This document shows, piece after piece, positions 61,678 to 64,000 of a stretch of DNA of 64,000 bases (position 1 is the first letter of the stretch; every line of letters starts with the position of its first letter). The notes beneath the pieces were generated by a model. That model searched no databases, was not told where the DNA came from, and saw only the letters and a program-made list of their open reading frames with translations. A program made the position numbers and the translations under genes. Source of the DNA: Bacillota bacterium (GTDB lineage Bacteria; Bacillota; UBA4882; UBA8346); contig JAEVYU010000033.1 in NCBI GenBank assembly GCA_023392595.1, positions 1 through 64,000 of the forward strand. Direction: 5' to 3'.

Positions 61678-61899
61678 TTGATTGAGCAGAAAAAAGAACC
61701 CTCAAAAATGAATTTTAAAGATGACCCGGCTGAAACAGACAGCGGGATGTATCTGAGCCTGCTTGCAGAGAATTCAGAGGAGGCAGAGGCGGCTTTGGTT
61801 TTGAATTCTTTGGTCGATGATCGGGATAAGTTAAATCAAGAAGCGGAAAAATTAATTGACGCGGCAAAAAAATTGGATTTTAAAAATAATAATCTCTGA
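61678..61899 (+). CDS. Small acidic helical protein
   Basis: 73 residues from TTG 61678, with CAGGGGGAAA upstream. Acidic and rich in Glu/Asp/Ala/Leu (LSLLAENSEEAEAALVLNSL, DKLNQEAEKLIDAAKKLDF), predicted helical, no membrane segment. Convergent with the DedA gene, whose stop is 2 bp away. Not recognised. Confidence 0.55.
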   Translation: MIEQKKEPSKMNFKDDPAETDSGMYLSLLAENSEEAEAALVLNSLVDDRDKLNQEAEKLIDAAKKLDFKNNNL

Positions 61900-61901
61900 A
61901 A

Positions 61902-62516
61902 CTAGGGCGTTTTTGTAAGGTACCGGCGATACAAAAAGTAGATAACCGCAGCAGAAAGCGAAACACCAATGATTAATGCAATGAGGGGAAAAGCTCTCGT
62001 TGCCGGGCTTAGCTGTCCCCATTTCCGACCGAAATATTTACCGATGACAACCAAGGCGCAATAGTACAAACTATTGGAAATAAGGACCGAAGAAAGTACA
62101 ATGAAAGGTTTTACGCGAAAAAGGCCGCAACAGAATACGGCCACTATGTTCATACCGGGCACGCATTTGCCAAGAAATATAATCCCTGCGCCATATCGTT
62201 CGAACCAGTGAGCGGCAGTTTTTAAATTCTGCTCATGAACTTGCTCATGGATGAATTTCCAATCCAGCAACTTTTCTCCTTTACGGTATGTGAGAGCATA
62301 GATCATGATGGCGCCAATGGAAGTCCCCATAGAAAGCGCCAACCAAATGAGAAAAATACCTTCACGGTGGGCGCCTGCTAAATATCCTGTTAATAACACA
62401 AGACCGCTTTCAAGAGGAATCATCGGGATAAAAACATGGATGAAACTTAAGCCCAATATAATCGAAAAAAATATTCCCGGAAGATTTGTAAAATGTTCAA
62501 TCCATGTTACCAGCAT
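61902..62516 (-). CDS. DedA-family membrane protein
   Basis: 204 residues from ATG at 62516 (AAGGAGC seven bases before). SNARE-associated/DedA fold: LSFIHVFIPMIPLESGLVLL at the first re-entrant helix, GTSIGAIMIYALTYRKGEKL, and GKCVPGMNIVAVFCCG at the second. The usual F-[RK]-F-x-P-x-x-R motif is changed here to GKCVPGMN, lacking the final Arg, so typical undecaprenyl-phosphate or lipid flippase function is less certain. Inner membrane. Confidence 0.85.
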   Translation of the reverse strand: MLVTWIEHFTNLPGIFFSIILGLSFIHVFIPMIPLESGLVLLTGYLAGAHREGIFLIWLALSMGTSIGAIMIYALTYRKGEKLLDWKFIHEQVHEQNLKTAAHWFERYGAGIIFLGKCVPGMNIVAVFCCGLFRVKPFIVLSSVLISNSLYYCALVVIGKYFGRKWGQLSPATRAFPLIALIIGVSLSAAVIYFLYRRYLTKTP

Positions 62517-62655
62517 ATTTAAAGCTCCTTCATATTTCGGCAGGCTGGAGGTTGCTGCGCTCAGCAATATAATTAGCCATTAAAAATTTAATCCCTGTCG
62601 GGTCCGTAAATATTATGAAGCGAAAATTGGGTCGCTAAAAAAATAGGTGCTATTA

Positions 62656-63195
62656 CTATTTCTCTTGAATGAAATATAACAGGTTGTCTTCTAATCGGTA
62701 AAATAGAGGTATAACCATTATTTTCGGATATTTAAATCGCAGGCGCGCCGATTCTTCGAGGACAAAATCAGTTTCATTCTTGATATCGAATTTCGGAGCA
62801 TCAGTCAAAAAATGTTCGGTAGCTTGGGAGTGACTCCAACCGGCATTTTCAACCAAACCGTTGACAAACCGCTCCTGAACCGAATATAAGTTGGCCATCC
62901 CGCAATCATTATGGGCAATTAAGGCGAGGGTTGAGAGATTGCCAACGGCGATGGCATAGGAAATATAAAAATCGGAAAATCGCAAATTCCCGCCTCCGGT
63001 GCGGATCATATAAGCAAAATTCGGGGGGATCCTTAAACTTTTTCGATTATCCATGCACATTCCAATTAAAAGCTGGGCCTTTTGATAATCCGCAAATTTA
63101 TGTTTTAAATTGTGATATTCTAACAGCAATCCGATAGGCGTATTCCTATATTTATTTGGGATGGCCTTCTTTTCGGTAACAGGAATGAGTTGCAT
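62656..63195 (-). CDS. Beta-carbonic-anhydrase-like protein
   Basis: 179 residues; GAAAGGAGAAAATG context gives a good start at 63195. Zinc-site motifs of beta-class carbonic anhydrases: the first Cys with Asp and Arg in GMCMDNRKSLR, and His/Cys in IAHNDCGMANL. A real active site would interconvert CO2 and bicarbonate. The segment between motifs is shorter than in typical enzymes and the G-G-N motif (RTGGGNLRFSD) is present. Some divergent members act on CS2 or COS, so substrate is not certain. A structured leader lies upstream. Confidence 0.8.
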   Translation of the reverse strand: MQLIPVTEKKAIPNKYRNTPIGLLLEYHNLKHKFADYQKAQLLIGMCMDNRKSLRIPPNFAYMIRTGGGNLRFSDFYISYAIAVGNLSTLALIAHNDCGMANLYSVQERFVNGLVENAGWSHSQATEHFLTDAPKFDIKNETDFVLEESARLRFKYPKIMVIPLFYRLEDNLLYFIQEK

Positions 63196-63249
63196 TCATT
63201 TTCTCCTTTCTCAGGGGCGCTGAGGTGACTTTGCATTGCAAATAAAAAA

Positions 63250-63318
63250 GGCCAACCATAATTGAGTGGGCGCAAAATCTACCCTTAAGCGCATAAGGCG
63301 CTTCCTCAAAGGTTGACC
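63250..63318 (-). promoter_or_regulatory. Three-way-junction-like leader with terminator, upstream of the carbonic-anhydrase-like gene
   Basis: On the minus strand GGTCAACC (63318-63311) pairs with GGTTGGCC (63257-63250), enclosing an AAGCGC/GCGCTT hairpin (63303-63287) and a GGG/CCC hairpin, and is followed by seven T residues. It therefore ends as an intrinsic terminator, about 55 bp before the start of the gene at 63195. I recognise no riboswitch class. Confidence 0.55.
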
Positions 63319-63608
63319 TACTGTTTATTAATTCTTCCATCGCCGGTTTGTTAAACGGCTTCCGGAGCAATTGATAACGAATAGTTTTTATAGTTTTTAC
63401 ATGAAAAAAAACTCTTCTGACTGTTCAGACTAGTCGTTTTCCATATGGGTAATATTTTACCATGAAATGGTCTTCGTTACAAGAAAAAGATGAAGGGTTT
63501 ACAAAAAATGTTAATTTCTTTGGATTTGTGGAGTCTTATGATAAAATAGTGAGAAACTTGGATTTGATTTTCCGGCTTTAATTAATTTTTTAAAGGGAGG
63601 CCTTGAAA

Positions 63609-63959
63609 ATGGTTACTAAAGGTCAACTTGAAGACAGTATCAGTAAAGCGATAATTCAATTTGAAAAAGAATTTTTGGGCCGGGGCCCGGAAGAAGTCAA
63701 AACTTTTGTTTTAGGCGATTTGATCTTGGTCCGGCTGAAGGGCATCCTTTCTCCGGCTGAACAACATTTGGCCAGTAATCATGAAGGGAAAATGTTGGTC
63801 AAACAAGTTCGGATCCAGTTAATTGAAAAATCCAGAACGATGTTGGAAGATATCATTCATAACCTGACCCATCGTGCTGTCATTAGTTTACATACCGACA
63901 TTAGCACAACGACCGGAGAAAGAATATTCGTTTTTGTCCTTGATGATGTGCTTTATTAA
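63609..63959 (+). CDS. DUF2294-family protein
   Basis: 116 residues from ATG 63609 with GGGAGG eight bases before (TTG 63603 is the alternative). It matches the DUF2294 pattern closely: QLEDSISKAIIQFEKEFLGR GPEEVKTFVLGDLILVRLKG (as two segments), then LSPAEQHLA, then SLHTDISTTTGERIFVFVLD. No enzymatic motif; proteins of this family are cytoplasmic and often lie near sodium or redox genes, but their job is not established. The next gene begins beyond the window edge. Confidence 0.9.
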   Translation: MVTKGQLEDSISKAIIQFEKEFLGRGPEEVKTFVLGDLILVRLKGILSPAEQHLASNHEGKMLVKQVRIQLIEKSRTMLEDIIHNLTHRAVISLHTDISTTTGERIFVFVLDDVLY

Positions 63960-64000
63960 CACTAGAATGAGGCCTGGAGGGAGTAAACTATTCTTCCTAA

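Overview
The window looks like chromosomal DNA of an anaerobic, spore-forming, moderately low G+C member of the Bacillota (Clostridia-like). The pointers are AAGGAGG-type ribosome binding sites, frequent GTG/TTG starts, sigma-A type promoters, a collagen-like spore-surface type protein, flavodiiron protein and bacteriohemerythrin for oxygen/NO removal, an Isc iron-sulfur locus, and manganese and cobalamin riboswitches. No closer taxonomic assignment is justified from this sequence alone.

Layout. 1-2.2 kb is a graveyard: gene fragments (DUF6809-like, XRE repressor tail, N-terminal third of acetolactate synthase), a nested palindrome and two copies of a ~200-bp direct repeat. 2.4-5.9 kb holds a coiled-coil protein, a MocR-type regulator and an AlaA-type aminotransferase. 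6.1-12.7 kb is an arginine operon, argC-argJ-(CGGC protein)-argB-argD-argG, behind a consensus promoter and a two-hairpin leader; argF and argH are absent. 13-17.4 kb has an OmpR/histidine kinase pair, a Gfo/Idh/MocA oxidoreductase and a convergent LacI regulator with its own operator. 17.6-22.4 kb has a collagen-like protein, a GH13 enzyme, a membrane protein and a lipoprotein.

A tRNA-Arg(CCG) gene at 22.6 kb has an exact 22-nt copy of its 3' end at 40.4 kb. The 17.7 kb between is accessory in character: a broken radC, a broken XRE gene, a nine-gene operon for uptake and oxidation of a sugar, polyol or sugar acid (XRE-cupin regulator, DMT transporter, two zinc dehydrogenases, ABC importer without ATPase, 3-hydroxyacyl-CoA-dehydrogenase-like enzyme, lactonase), an IS1182-type transposase fragment, a MITE, an HxlR/QorB-like pair, a Mn riboswitch with a UPF0016 manganese exporter, a PHP-domain gene, and cobT behind a B12 riboswitch lying between two diverged tRNA-end repeats.

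40.9-45.4 kb is a ChvE-GguA-GguB type sugar ABC transporter. 45.5-50.4 kb is an iron-sulfur and oxygen/NO module: a NifX-like gene with a frameshift, an IscR box, an IscR-cysteine desulfurase fused reading frame, NifU/IscU, bacteriohemerythrin and flavodiiron protein. 50.6-58.4 kb has a VOC gene broken at a C10 tract, then a LysR regulator, flavin reductase, TAXI-TRAP transporter, UbiD decarboxylase and UbiX prenyltransferase, which together read as a carboxylate uptake and decarboxylation system with its own cofactor supply. 58.5-64 kb has a chemoreceptor, a LysM protein with a Gly/aromatic tail, small membrane and soluble proteins, a DedA protein, a beta-carbonic-anhydrase-like protein with a structured leader, and a DUF2294 protein.
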